Shown here: piece after piece, positions 33,617-45,344 of the stretch
Numbering within the stretch: position 1 is the stretch's first letter
Layout of the letters: each line of letters starts with the position of its first letter
Assembly: GCA_028023455.1 (NCBI GenBank)
Contig: JAQFVV010000020.1
Location: 5,439,092-5,503,091, forward strand
Source of the DNA: Epiperipatus broadwayi
Lineage: Eukaryota; Onychophora; Udeonychophora; Euonychophora; Peripatidae
Length of the DNA stretch: 64,000 nucleotides
Direction: 5' to 3'
The notes under the pieces: generated by a model
What the model saw: only the letters and a program-made list of their open reading frames with translations
What the model was told of the DNA's origin: nothing
The model's database searches: none
Program-made: the position numbers and the translations under genes

Positions 33617-33734
33617 ACAATTTTTTTTTTCATATGTCACAGCATTGGCTGGGACGTGAACCCCACAACCGTCTGCAACCAACTACTTGCTTGCATGGCG
33701 GTTGCGATACCTCTTGGCTAACAACGCGAGACAA
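33617..33734 (-). repeat. tRNA-derived SINE, copy 2
   Basis: The complement starts near TCTCGCGTTGTTAGCCAAGA, has a B-box-like GGGGTTCACGTCCC and ends in GTGACATATG plus an A tail. The region between the boxes is expanded by roughly 20 bp relative to the 35.9 kb copy. Confidence 0.7.
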
Positions 33735-34304
33735 AAAAACACAATTTTAACCTAATTTACATGGAAATGACGCAGCAACTTTAATTTATTTACATTATAA
33801 AATCCATGAAAAATTAAAATCTATTATTCATTTACATATGCAAAGGCACAATGATAGAAAATAAAAATATAAAAAAATTAATTAAATAATTCAAGTATAT
33901 TTTTGATGTGTCTTAATCATGACTGAACGTATATTTGATTTACTTAAATTAATTTTTTATACTTTATTCTCTGTTATAGTGCCTTTGTATTATTTATAAT
34001 AAAGGCTATGGTTCAAGTACACCATTCTTCCTTAGGCTATAAATAAATAACATTCTATGTTTAGTAAAGATCAGGAGTAATTGGATCCACCTACTCTTAA
34101 AGCTTTTGATGTTCATAAAATTATCTTGTCAACACTGGTGAAAATTTAGGGTGAACTTAATGTATCAGTCATACAAAAATATACCATAATAGTCAAAGAT
34201 CTAAGGGGGAGAGGGAGGAGACAATATTTCTCTTTTAATAACCTTGTTTAAAAACTAGAGTTTAATAATTGAAACATGAAATTATCATAACTTAGTGCCA
34301 TCAT

Positions 34305-34352
34305 CATCATCAACCATTATCAATCCATTGCAGGATGAAGGTCTCTCCAAGT
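34305..34352 (-). mobile_element. RTE-type LINE 3' terminus fragment
   Basis: A CATCATCATCAT tail followed by CAACCATTATCAATCCATTG and TGAAGGTCTCTCCAAGTTCA: the last 45 bp of the LINE, on the minus strand. Confidence 0.75.
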
Positions 34353-34589
34353 TCAATCATAGATTAAATTCATTCCAGTGTTGGCAAGGATAAACTTATA
34401 AACATCAAAATTTTTAAGGAAAAGTGGATTTATTATACTCTTGATCATTATTAAACATATATTCAGAGCCTGAGGAAGATTATATATTTTTTTATTTAAT
34501 CACATTAAGCTATATTAGTTTTATCTACATATAAAATTGATTGCTAACCAACAATTAAAGTATCTAGCATACTATCTAAGGTTTCCCTC

Positions 34590-34720
34590 TTTTCTTCATA
34601 GCTAAGCTTGTGGCTAAGACCTGTAGAGGTCCCTACCTTCGAATTTTTCAGACGCTTATTTCTAAAGGTTACAGCCTTAGTAAATATTACAAACTGTTAA
34701 AGCAATAGCAAAAATTTTCT
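34590..34720. repeat. Family 4 repeat fragment
   Basis: Shares GTAGAGGTCCCTAC and TTACAGCCTTAGTAAATATT with the 60.8 kb copy. Embedded in it is CTAAGCTTGTGGCTAAGACC. No frame. Confidence 0.4.
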
Positions 34721-34724
34721 TAAT

Positions 34725-34872
34725 ACAATAGTGTCACCTGGTGTAGGATCTAGTAATCAATAGATAGAAGATTGAGCATCATGATTGCTATCCAGTGCCT
34801 TCCCATCCACTGAATAGGGATTATGATAAACAACCTTCTAACATTTATTGATTACTAGAACTTACATAAGAT
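34725..34872. repeat. Family 1-related mini fold-back
   Basis: Has the family 1 edge (GTGTCACCTGGTGTA, then TAGTAATCAATAGAT) and GCTATCCAGTGCCTTCCCAT. It then turns over into the inverted edge TTTATTGATTACTAG. The hammerhead and body are absent. It looks like an internally deleted or template-switched derivative. Confidence 0.5.
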
Positions 34873-35249
34873 GATACTAGTTTATAAAAATTTTTTTTGC
34901 TATTTTAATTTCTAGTATTAAAGTTAAAATTACATTCAGATAAAAATGGAAACACTTTTCATCTGTATCTATTCTTTTAAATAGAGTATAAATCAGACAA
35001 TACTAGGATAAATTTTAAAATTAACTGGAAATTCTACTCTAATTAGCTAATTTGATACTACTCAGTTATCTTTGACTGATTTACAGTTTAATGCAGTCAA
35101 AAAGTATATCATTTTTTTATCTGAATGCAATTTAATTTTAATATTAGATGACAAGCTCGATACTTTAAACGTTAAATTATTGTTTTTATAATTTCCAGTT
35201 GAATACGAACTTAATTTTAAACTTTGCGTGTTTGATTAATATTCTGTAA

Positions 35250-35553
35250 TTCAATACTAGCGCTATAAACGCATAAACACAAAGCTAATATTTATAGGCT
35301 GAGAACTTTCGAGAGACAGGGCCTCATAATCATAGTTCTTTGTGAAGTGACTGATTATCTAATGTTATGCAAATGTATGCAAAGTTCAAGGATTCCATTT
35401 CCTGGATATGGAATAACACGTTTCCTTTCTGTTAATGGTGTTGTTGTCTATTGCGATAAAGCAGGCCTTTTTTTATTTTGCCTATGGTTTAATAGATATT
35501 AAATATTAGCTTTGTGTTTATGCGTTTATAACGCTAGTATTGAATCACAGAAT
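35250..35553 (-). mobile_element. PLE 3' relic with 50-bp inverted ends
   Basis: Near-perfect inverted ends (AAACGCATAAACACAAAGCT on the left and its complement at about 35506-35525) flank sequence whose complement encodes CFIAIDNNTINRKETCY. This matches the C-terminal endonuclease tail of the PLE at 31.46 kb. Downstream is the shared ATTATGAG...CTCTCGAAAGT motif. A short PLE copy with fold-back ends is the likeliest reading. Confidence 0.6.
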
Positions 35554-35848
35554 TTACAGTTTAGTGATAGCATGTTTGGTTTAATATATAGGTAGATTAT
35601 CTTTAATCCAAACACCATTAATTCAAAAACTTTTAATATTCAAACAAAATTGCAATGTATTATTTTGATTATTAGTTTTATTAATTCTATATAAAATTTT
35701 TGTGCTGATATAAATGTGTTTTATTATTAATAATAAATTAAATTTATACAATTTACAAAACGTATTTCAGTACTTTTCAAATTATAGATAAAATGTATGT
35801 TTATTATAATTTTCACTAGAATTAGGGTTTATAATGAGAAGGAAAAGA

Positions 35849-35953
35849 TTTTTTTTTTTTATGAGTCATAGCATCGGCCGGGAAGCGAACCCACGAACTC
35901 GGGACAACTGCTTGTAAGACAGCGGTGCTAACCACTCAGCCACCAACGCTTGA
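35849..35953 (-). repeat. tRNA-derived SINE, copy 3 (best preserved)
   Basis: The complement has an A box in GTGGCTGAGTGGTTAGC, an anticodon arm CTGTCTTACAAGCAG (7-nt loop CTTACAA, a UAC anticodon as in tRNA-Val), a B-box-like GGGTTCGCTTCCC, then an A tail. Mutations and the tail show it is a SINE rather than a working tRNA gene. Confidence 0.8.
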
Positions 35954-36162
35954 CAAAGGAAAATATTTATTGTTAAAATTTGAAAAATTCACAAAATCAA
36001 AAAGCTATGGAGCTAGGGATCTTAGGTTGCTAGTAGACTAACCTGCGTAAACAAAATTAAAGAAAAATGTTATTTTTTATAGAAGACATAATATATTGAT
36101 AAAAATTGTTTTGAAAAGACTGAATTTTATACAAAAAAAAAATGCTAGATAGAACAAAATCA

Positions 36163-36276
36163 TATTTTTTTTCTCATGTGTCATAGCATCAGCCGGGAAG
36201 CGAACCTGCTAATCCGGAACAAGTGCTTATAAAGCAGCTGTCGCTGAACTCTCGACCACCAATGCTTGACAAATTT
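36163..36276 (-). repeat. tRNA-derived SINE, copy 4
   Basis: Complement with GTGGTCGAGAGTTCAGCGAC, an anticodon-arm-like block, and GGTTCGCTTCCCGGC followed by an A tail. The plus-strand frame starting at 36223 overlaps it and continues into AT-rich DNA (82 codons). No domain is recognised there. Confidence 0.75.
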
Positions 36277-37156
36277 TTTCAATACGTAATAAAGATGAAT
36301 TGCACAAATATATTGAAAATAAGAACAAATCAGGTATTTACTTTAGAAACAGAGGATAGTAGTGAATCAAGTTCAGAAAAAATGATGGCAATGTTTATAA
36401 AAGCAACAATATTTGCTAGCAATGATAATATCAAAATGTTAAAAAAAGGTAAAAGCCAAATATTTGATTAATCAATTATGCTATTATGAGTTATATCTAT
36501 GAGATGAATGGTAAACTGAAATGTTCCATTCCAAAAATGAAAATATTATTTAATCAAGGTTGATATTTGTGTTTTGTTTCTAAATTTTTTAAAAAAGGTT
36601 TTTAGTCAGCTATTTCAAAAAAATCAAATAATCATACCAAGAAAGATCTCTTTAAAAAAGCATCATAGCTTAAATAACTTTTATTATTGTTGAAAAATTA
36701 CAGTCACAGATTATAGCTGCATAATAAATTTGTAGAAGACAAAAAAAATGGAAAGAAATTAAGCATTTAATAAAAAAAAAAAAACAGGAATGGAACTGGA
36801 CAAAAGAAAAGCTATTTAAAATGTGTTGAATAATTAAAAAATTATTGACCAGACTGAATTGAATGGGTTGTTGCTTGGAAGTACATGTGACATTCAACTA
36901 TAAAACATGAGAAGTTGATCTTTGATCAATTCAGAAAATGTTGGCTCTCCAATTTATCACAGAGCTAGGCATTAATCAGATTCAAACATGTAGGAAAAAT
37001 AATTAAAAAAGCAAGTCATATATAAGTCATAAATAATGTGACATTACTTTTATAAGCTTGTAATTACAAAAATGCAATACAGAGAGTGTACCAATAGCTC
37101 AAACAAGCTCTTAATTAATAAGTGTGGTATGAGAAAATATTTAAAATCTCTACTCA

Positions 37157-37225
37157 GAACATTCTCATCTCCAGACCAACTGGTTTCAAGCTTGTGGCTC
37201 ACATTAGTGGAGATCTAGAATATTC
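37157..37225 (-). ncRNA. Hammerhead ribozyme, family 2 copy 1
   Basis: On the complement, outer stem I GAAUAUUCU pairs with AGAAUGUUC (9 bp) and inner stem I UCUCCA with UGGAGA (6 bp). Stem II is GAGC with GCUU around CACAA, followed by GAAA. Stem III is ACCA with UGGU around a 2-nt loop, ending in C at 37174, the expected cleavage base. The core reads CUAAUGU: G5 is changed and A9 is U, so this copy should be inactive. Confidence 0.75.
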
Positions 37226-37573
37226 GGACACTAGATCTAAAATATAAACTCAAAACCCAGCACTTATTTCAAACGTATATTTAAGTAGAAACTCTGAAAT
37301 TTTTGGACATGAAAATGCCTTTAAATCCAGCTATCTAACATAAATAGCTATATGGGACTGAACTAAATTCAGGTCAACCATATTTTAATAGCCTCAGCAT
37401 AGCCAAAGCCTTAAAGGTAAAATTATAATAATTAATAAAGCAAGTCATATATAATGAGACATTACTTTTATAAGCTTGTAATTACAAAAATGCAATACAG
37501 AGAGCGTACCAGTAGCTCAAACAAGCTCTTAATTAATAAGTGTGGTTGAGAAAATATTTAAAGTCTCTATCCA

Positions 37574-37642
37574 GAACACTCTCATCTCCAGACCAACTGG
37601 TTTTGAGCTTATGGCTAACATCAGTGGAGAGCTAGAATATTC
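37574..37642 (-). ncRNA. Hammerhead ribozyme, family 2 copy 2
   Basis: Same fold. The core reads CUGAUGU (only A9 differs), stem II uses AGC with GCU around CAUAA, and GAAA has become AAAA. Outer stem I pairs through G-U wobbles (AGAGUGUUC). Taken with copy 1, the ancestral core was canonical except possibly at A9. Confidence 0.75.
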
Positions 37643-37869
37643 AGACACTAGATCTAAAATATCAATTCAAAAAACCAGCACTTATTTCATATGTAATATT
37701 TAAGTAGAAACTCTGAAATGTTTGGACATGAAAATGTCTTTAAATCCAGCTATCTAGCTTAAATAGCTATATGGGACTGAACTAAATTCAGATCTACCAT
37801 ATTTTAATAGCCTCAACATAGCCAAAGCCTCAAAGGTAAAACTATAATAATTAAAAAAGCAATTCATAT

Positions 37870-38580
37870 ATGGGAAAAAATTATTTACATAAAAAAAAAA
37901 CATGACACCAAGATTTATTGATACTTAATGGATAATATATTCACTATAACTTAAATGGCCTCATCCAACTTAATTTAAATAGATTCTGTATTTATTTTGT
38001 GAATTTAAAAAAATATCCCTTCATAAAGATATTATATGAAAGGATCTTATAAGAGATCATTTCTGACCGATTTCATCAAAAGTGATGAAAATATCCAAAT
38101 CAACAATTTGTTTCTTCAACTTGCTCTAGTTGACAAATTCTATAAATGCATTCTTAACATCATCCCAAAAAAGACAATAGATTCATTTTTCTCATTATAT
38201 ATATAAAACCATTAGAAATCAATCAACACTTAGACAATCTCAATATAGATAACAATCAAGAATTTCAAATTGTTGTCAAGGTGACTACCATTTAGAAATA
38301 TATTATAGCAGAATGGGGAAATCAGGTAGGTTGGGTCTGGAGTAATGGTGATGGTGGGGTTATGGAATATCAACATCTCCAAATAAACAAAATCTAAATA
38401 TAAAATTTACACAAAAGTAGAATGTATAATATTTAAATATATGTGTTATATTATAGGAGATTGAGATCAATATATCTCTGTGAGATCAGCCCAGTTAACT
38501 CGTTAGAGCAACTAAAAGTGTAATTATAAATTCACCAGCATTATCAATAAGTATAAGTAATACAAAAAAAAACAGAAATA
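37870..38580. other. AT-rich DNA, no gene seen
   Basis: No supported feature. A GT-richer patch at 38310-38370 has no open frame of interest. Confidence 0.4.
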
Positions 38581-38589
38581 ACCATTCAG

Positions 38590-39545
38590 CAACATGAATG
38601 ATCAACAATCAATAAATCAACAGTCAATCTTGTGACTGGATTTGAAATGTGTCTACTGCAGATCAGACTAACTATTGAACCATTGCCAGCTTGGGGCAAT
38701 TGTTTAACTATTAATTTGGATGCACCAACTTAAGTGCTTATCCATTAAAATATCTAATATTTAAATAATGCAGGGACATTAAAACATGCTGATCATCATC
38801 AATGCTCTGGACACTTAGTACCATTAATCTACTGGCTAACTAAAAATTTAATTTCCAATAAAGATTAAACTAAATAAAATGTAGTGCAAGGACTTTAATG
38901 AATATTCTCTTTGTGCCATTGAAGATGATGATGATTGATGTGAATATCATTGTTATCACTGGATGCCCATAAACACTAATAAACATCCCCTTTTTATATC
39001 AGACCATTATGGTCAAATTTAGGTCAGAGAACATAAGTTCTATAACTGCAACTGTTATCAAAAGATGATGCAATTCCTAAGATATTTACTTACTGGAATA
39101 ATTTTAACAATTGTCTACAATTTATTAATAACAATAACAAAAAATGATATTAAGGTCTTTAGAATAAGGCTATACACATCTAAGGTTTGTGACTTTGATT
39201 ACTATACAAAATTCAAATTATTATATTGATTTTACCATACTTTTTAATGGGTTTACATGTAACACCTATATAGATATGTGCACAGATGCACGTTTCAATT
39301 GACATTTAATAAAATGTAAAAAAAATGATTAAATTTTACATATAGGTTGATTAATGTAAAAGCAAAATTTAATTTATTACATTGTGGTTGACATATATGT
39401 TCTAATAGGTTTAATTAAAACACATATATATCTGCATAGACATGCATTATAATTTTAAAATGGACATATTAGAATTGTCATAAAATAATTGTAAAAATTT
39501 TAAATTATATAAAAATGTAATAATTGATTACCAGGCACACATTTG
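38590..39545 (+). repeat. Interspersed repeat R1, copy 2
   Basis: Matches 6690-7650 in order and orientation, with indels including an ATGATGATGATTGATG insertion near 38927. Shared blocks include CTTGTGACTGGATTTGAAAT and TGGATGCCCATAAACACTAA. Non-coding, class unknown. Confidence 0.65.
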
Positions 39546-39595
39546 ACTTGTTATAAAATAAACCTTTTTGGTTATCACTTTTAAATGATATAAAA

Positions 39596-40700
39596 CAATG
39601 GTGACAAACCTTTTTTACACTTGCATGCCAAAAATTTCCAAAAAATATCTATTGAATGATTGACATGTCATACAATTATTAAATCAAAATATAAACAGCT
39701 TAATTATTGCAGTTTTTTTAAAAGTTTATAAAACAAAATAATAATAGTAATAATAATTAAACAAAATTTCTAAATAAGCTAAATGTAAGTGAATATTTAT
39801 TTAGAAGAACACAAGTTGAATAAAATAGAATACTAAAAAATGAATAGTAATAAAAACAAAATTTTGGAAATATAAAATCAACATAAAGACATTATTTAAT
39901 GAGATTTTTGCTGTTGTACATTGGTTGCTAAATGTTTTATATTTCATTCATATTTTGTCATTTTTAATAATGTACATGCTGAATTAGATTCAGTTATCAT
40001 TCTATTTCTCAAGCTGTCTTCAAATTCTTCCTGAAAACAATGATTCATATGCATATGTAGAGAAGAAAATTGATAATATAGTAGCCACTAATTTTTTTAA
40101 AACATTAAATGTTTTAAAAATAGCATCCCAGGCAGTCAATAGTCATATGTCCAATAATCAATCATTTTCCATTGTTTCTAACTCATTCCTCAAATCAACA
40201 AATTTCTGTTTTCATACAGAACTGAATTGAAAATTGAGTGATTGCATTTCCATATCTTCCAAATTAAGTCACTCAAAATTTTCTAACTTGAGACTATCCA
40301 TTGACATTATGTCTGGATATAAAATAAATTTTGATGTTTTTGAAAATTGTCTGAACTGTGTGGATCTTTAAAAAAAATCATCAATTATCAATTGAATAAC
40401 AGCACACAAGTCTTGCATCATTTTTACTTGATCTGGCGTCTCATGAGATTCTAAATCAGTCAAAAACATTTTTAGATTTGGAAAATATTTGAAGGAATAA
40501 GAAATAATATCACGGTTGAAAATTTGTAATTTAACTTCAAATGCTTTGATTAAATCAAACATGACAACAATTATCTTATTAAACCCTTGCAGTTTCACAT
40601 TTAATTCATTTAGATGTGAACACATATCAGCAAAGAAACATTAATTTTGAGAGCCATCCAACATCCATGAATTCATTATATTTTGCAATGATTTTCTTAT
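39596..40700 (-). mobile_element. hAT transposon relic with transposase
   Basis: The CAATGGTGACAAACCTTTTT terminus at 39596 resembles Charlie-type hAT ends. The complement then shows decayed transposase: CSHLNELNVKLQGFNKII, VMFDLIKAFEVKLQIF, SYSFKYFPNLKMFL (40.37-40.63 kb), and further down a FNVLKKLVATILSIF-like dimerisation block with stops. The family is that of ZBED/GTF2IRD2-like hAT transposases. The other terminus was not found, and many stops show it is inactive. Confidence 0.6.
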
Positions 40701-40704
40701 TCTG

Positions 40705-42360
40705 TAAAACAGTTTAATTTTAGCAATATATAATACAATGACAAATTAAACAATCACTTTTTTTAAAAAATATATATGTTTTTCAACATTATAAATAACT
40801 TCGCAAACTTCTAACATCTTTTCAAAAACTTTATTTTTATATATAAACAATATAAATATATATAAAAATTCACATATTATACATTTCCAACATTTCAACT
40901 GTTTTTTCCCCCCATTACAGTCATTTTCAAGGACATATAAGAAAAAAATACATATCTCTACATAATATTCTAAATACAAATCTCTTCCATATATCAAACA
41001 TTAACACATCAAATTCACAATAATAAAACATATCAACTATACATTATTATATTTTACTTACATCTTCCTCCCTCTTTTCCCTTTATTATCAAACTTCATT
41101 TTTACATACTAAGTATACATTTTCAAAAAAATATTAGAAACCATCTAAAACACCAGTAAGCAAAATACTATTTAAATTCATTTAACTCACCCCCAATTAT
41201 AAATTTATTTCATCTTTAACTATTTTATCTAACTTCTATATCAATTATCTACAATTCCTATCTATACTTTTAAATCTATTTAAAAACTAATGTAAATTAT
41301 TTCTCTATCCTTTAACAATTTACCTAAATACAATTTAAACATTCCATATTAATTACATTTTATTTTATATTCCTACCTAACACCATTAATTCTATTTAAA
41401 ACAGGTTTATATTTTTTTATGTAAAAATATTCTTTTACCATCCTTTCTCTATAGTTTTTAACCTTTTCCAACATTCTAATATCAAAATTTTTATGTAAAC
41501 ACTCAAGGAATCTTTGAGGAACTTTTCCTCGATTTAACCATCAGACATTATTGTTCATAAATAAACCATTGTATACTGAGCTAAACATTTAAATACCTAA
41601 ATTTCTCCCCCCCCCATTGAAATAAATTAACTTTTTATTACTATAATTGCATATTAGTTTGTTTTATAACTCAAATATATTTATAATTAAATATATATCA
41701 CAAATACAGCATAAAATCTCTTAAGATAACCCATATAGACATCTCATAATGAGTGGAAATGATTTCTTGTCAGAGAAGAACATCTCATGGAAAATTACAC
41801 AACACTTTAAAAGATATTATATTGAATGTTCTAATGAAGACAGAAATAATCTCCATCCAATTGTGAGATGTTTATAAGGTTATTGTAATAGATTTAAGTT
41901 TTTTTAAGGGTATATTAATTTTGAACATATTCAAACTTTAAAATTAAGCAGTGTATTTAAGTAAACAGTCAGGTCATTCTTCTAGTAAATGGATTTAGAT
42001 ATTTAAACTTTTGATTCATTCTAATGGTTGAAGTTCATTCCAAAAGATATATACTTATAGTGAGAAGAAGCATTCTCTTGTCTTTTTTACTAAATCCGTA
42101 AACTTGTAGGATTGTGGAGTGTGCTTTAATTTGATTTTACATCCACACATATATAATTTTTTTTTTTTTAATTTTGTTTTAAAAAAGATAGCAAGACAAT
42201 CATTTGTATAATTTTTTGTAAATATTGCAATTATTCTAAATAGCACTCCCTACCAGTGATTCAAAACAAAAAAAAAAATTTTTAATTATTTTATTAACAC
42301 TACTAATGATAATAAAAGCATCAATTTATTGATTTTTATAATTTGATAATAAAAACAAAA
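40705..42360. other. AT-rich DNA, no gene seen
   Basis: Strongly biased toward A/T with C-only minority bases over 40950-41480. Poly-C tracts near 40910 and 41609. No gene. Confidence 0.4.
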
Positions 42361-42367
42361 GATAACA

Positions 42368-42475
42368 AGGCAAAACTCTCTCCATACAGTAGTGCCACCC
42401 TGTGCCAATCAGAGTAATCAATGGATGCCAGAAGAAGTGCTAGTACGAGATAGTGATCATGTGATGTTTAGTGGT
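42368..42475 (-). mobile_element. Family 1 retrozyme fragment
   Basis: Edge sequence GGCAAAACTCTCTCCATACA through AATCAATGGATGCCAGAAG jumps straight to the opposite inverted edge (GATCATGTGATGTTTAGTGG). The ribozyme is deleted. Confidence 0.65.
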
Positions 42476-43034
42476 TAAAAACAAAAGATGATATTTAAAT
42501 AATTAATTACCTAGGATATTATGCAATCTTTGAGCATTAAGAACTTTTAGCTTTCATATTTATCACTTTAATTTTATGCAAATAATGTGTCCACTAATAC
42601 AGGCCTTCTGGGTAAAATCTAACCCCTGGATAACATACCATAACAGTATTGTTACAATGTTATTAAAATAACAATAAATATATTTTTGTTTTATTATAAA
42701 ATCAGTTGTTTAGAGGATAAGAGATTAATTGAACATGAAAGAGAAAGTAGCTGACTGAATTTAATTCACATTTGTCAAAAAATTTTGAATTTATGATAAT
42801 TTTACTCGTATAAACACTCAGAACCATGCTATGTGATTTGAGATCATATATGGGATTTATCCAACTGATATAATCAACGAGGATGTAAAAAATAATTGTT
42901 TTTACAAAAAAGACTAAAAAATGTAGTTTGTTTACATATTTAACTAGTATGTGATTAATAAATTTCAAACATATATACATATTAGAGATTATTTTAAAAA
43001 CCTAAATTCTAAATTATAACTCAAACCTGTATAA

Positions 43035-43501
43035 CAGGGGTCCCCAACCTTTTTGCACTTAAGAGCACATTCCATAATACCGGCCAGATGGCGGGCACCA
43101 TTTATTTTTTCAGCTAGGTGGCGGGCACCATTTATTTTTTATCTGGACATAATTGCTGAGATATTCTTGACTTCGTTTACGGAGAAACCATAGTTCATCA
43201 CATCACATCACATGTAAATTTATAGTTGGATATTGTTAATAATACACATAATGTACAAAAAAATATTTATTTCAAAAATTAAATTTTAATATATAATTGA
43301 CGATTATATTTTTAGGCTGTAAAAGTATAGTATGTCCTACAATTTGATTACAATATAATACAATAATTCATAAAAAAAATTCAAAAATTAAATTTATTTG
43401 TATCAGATAAATAATTTTTTATCGTGTTCGGATAGCGGCGGGCACACATAAAATGGTCTGCGGGTGCCATGGTGCCCGCGGGCATAGGGTTGGGGACCCT
43501 G
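43035..43501. mobile_element. hAT MITE A, copy 2
   Basis: Terminal inverted repeats CAGGGGTCCCCAACC and GGTTGGGGACCCTG with a perfect 8-bp duplication CTGTATAA (43027-43034 and 43502-43509). The interior matches copy 1 at 19.86 kb, plus a 60-bp insertion near 43140-43210. The right subterminal part is GC-rich. Open frames across it are shadows. Confidence 0.92.
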
Positions 43502-43514
43502 CTGTATAAAGAAT

Positions 43515-44450
43515 GAGATTAAATTTAAAAAAAAAAAAAGACTTATGTTTGACTTTTTTATTATAAACTTTTAAGCTAATATTTGGACAATGAATTATGA
43601 AATATAGAAAACTAAATATTTCTATCTTCAGGCGTATTATTAAAATAGAAACAATACTAGTTTTTGTTTTACTGGCTTTTCTTCTTTCAAAATTATACAT
43701 TTATATGATTACATTTTGAAAAAGTCTTCATTTTGAAAACAACAAAAAAAAAAATCCAGACAATTAGAATGACTTTCATTTTTCAAACGTATCTTTCTAT
43801 TTATTTATATGCATCCTTATATAAATATAAAATCTACAATAATAAAGCATATTAAATTATCAATGTAATTGACATTTAATATCAAAACTAAACATTATTT
43901 AAAAATCTTTTACTTAGACAAAAAAAAGCTTCAACCAGTATGTGATTTTCTATCCAAACAGCTTCATCAAGTATCAGATGTTATCATCTCACAATGTGAG
44001 AAATAAGACTAGACTTTATATATACCGATATTTTAATAGTTAATAAAAGTATAATTATTTTAAATAAACTGGGACTTAAACAATGTTTAAATTAATGTCA
44101 GCTTCAATTCGATATATATATATATGATGGAATTAATTATATAACAATTTATTCTCATTGATTAACTTGAAAATAAAAGCCTAGGGGAGTTACCAAGTAC
44201 TGAAATTTGTGACAATATGTAATATTTATCTACGAAATGCGTATGAGAGAAGCCGATAACAAAGACTTACACAGAAATTAAAATATCTTACTTTATTAAT
44301 TTTTTAAAATAAAAGTGATTATTATACTAGTGCAGTATTCACATAAATATTATAAAGGCAATTAGTGATAATCTACATACTAAATTTACTTAAAATATAT
44401 ATTTGATTTCCTCTATAGTTCATTGCATATAAAGTTATTGGTTCGTTTTT
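43515..44450. other. AT-rich DNA, no gene seen
   Basis: Nothing supportable beyond A-runs and a TA microsatellite at about 44115. Confidence 0.4.
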
Positions 44451-44461
44451 ATTTAAATATC

Positions 44462-44752
44462 ACATGATCACCAATTCTTATGCTAGCTCTTAACTGTTAT
44501 TAAAATAAGAAAAACTCTCTATATAGGTATTGTAGTTAAGTAGAGATAAAAGGTGGCTGCTGGAGGGTTGCATTAGATACTAGAGCTCTCAGGTCCAAGG
44601 CTTCTCACTGATGAAGGCCACAAGCCAGAAACTATTCTGGGGATATTGGACGAGTAGCACTAGATGGGGATTTTATGCACAAGCCTTCTGGCATCCATTG
44701 ATTACTTTGGCTTACCCTGAGTGGCAATACGTATATATAGAGTTTTGCTTGT
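44462..44752 (+). mobile_element. Family 1 retrozyme, plus-oriented
   Basis: Short form: inverted edge (ATGATCACCAATTCTTATGC) then a plus-strand body with GCTGCTGGAGGGTTGCATTA, hammerhead, and GCATCCATTGATTACTTTGG edge. Flanked by direct repeats TTTAAATATC (44452-44461 and 44753-44762). Confidence 0.75.
44593..44651 (+). ncRNA. Hammerhead ribozyme with compensatory change
   Basis: Core CUGAUGA and GAAA are intact, stem II keeps GGC with GCC around CACAA. Outer stem I is GUCCAA with UUGGAC, where other copies have AUCCAA with UUGGAU, so both partners changed and pairing is kept. Inner UUCUCA still pairs with UGGGGA through wobble. Stem III has lost one pair (CUAUUC). Confidence 0.8.
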
Positions 44753-45344
44753 TTTAAATATCTTTGATTTTTTGAAATATAAAAGTTTAGACAGACATAA
44801 ACTATTAATTTTCTTGCATGTAATTATCATTGGAGTATACTAATTTTAAAAGTAAATATTTTTGAATTTATAAGACAAACACAAATTTATTAAATGATTA
44901 ATAGTTGTTTAAATTAAAGGAAAGAGCTCATCTTATGTTATTTTAAATGTGCATGTAATAACATATTTTTATAATTGTGAAATAGTGATTTCATTTAAAT
45001 CTTTTCATTGTTGGTATACCAAGCTTCAATCGAATAAGCAATGACCTTTCAAAAGTCTCAAGGGAGTCATAAAAATTAGTCTTTTTACATGCGATTTTCA
45101 ATAATTCTGTAATCTAAGCAATAAATAATTGAGATGTTCTTCTTTGTATGCTTTCTGAATCATATTGTCTGTATTCTCTCATATGGTTTTGGCTATTTCT
45201 TAACTGGTAGACTCATATGATCCATGATTACTAAAATGAGCCTGAAAGCAAACTTTTGAATTCTCCTCATTAAACACTTTTATAATAAATGATTAAAAAA
45301 AACTAAAAGAATGAATGATTTTCAATCCCTCTTTTAATATACTG

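Larger units (their letters stand above)
37011..37858 (-). mobile_element. Family 2 retrozyme, head-to-tail dimer
   Basis: Two near-identical direct monomers, 37011-37439 and 37440-37858, both starting GCAAGTCATATATAA (or close). They share TTTTATAAGCTTGTAATTAC and AGCTCAAACAAGCTCTTAAT. Each has one hammerhead, 417 nt apart. The sequence at the dimer junction and at both outer ends (ATAATTAA...AAAGCAA) is the same, so exact target duplications cannot be separated from element ends. No protein frame. Confidence 0.8.

Noticed and set aside
35250-35553. Full hammerhead in the PLE 3' relic
   Set aside because: GAAA and a stem II-like hairpin are present, but the CUGANGA positions C3 and G5 are not, and no stem I could be paired; kept only as a weak finding.
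35849-35953. Functional tRNA-Val gene
   Set aside because: Recognisable cloverleaf parts, but mismatches, an A-rich tail and several diverged copies show a SINE.
43419-43700. Minus frame with proline/alanine-rich C-terminus
   Set aside because: It is a translation of the hAT MITE right end.
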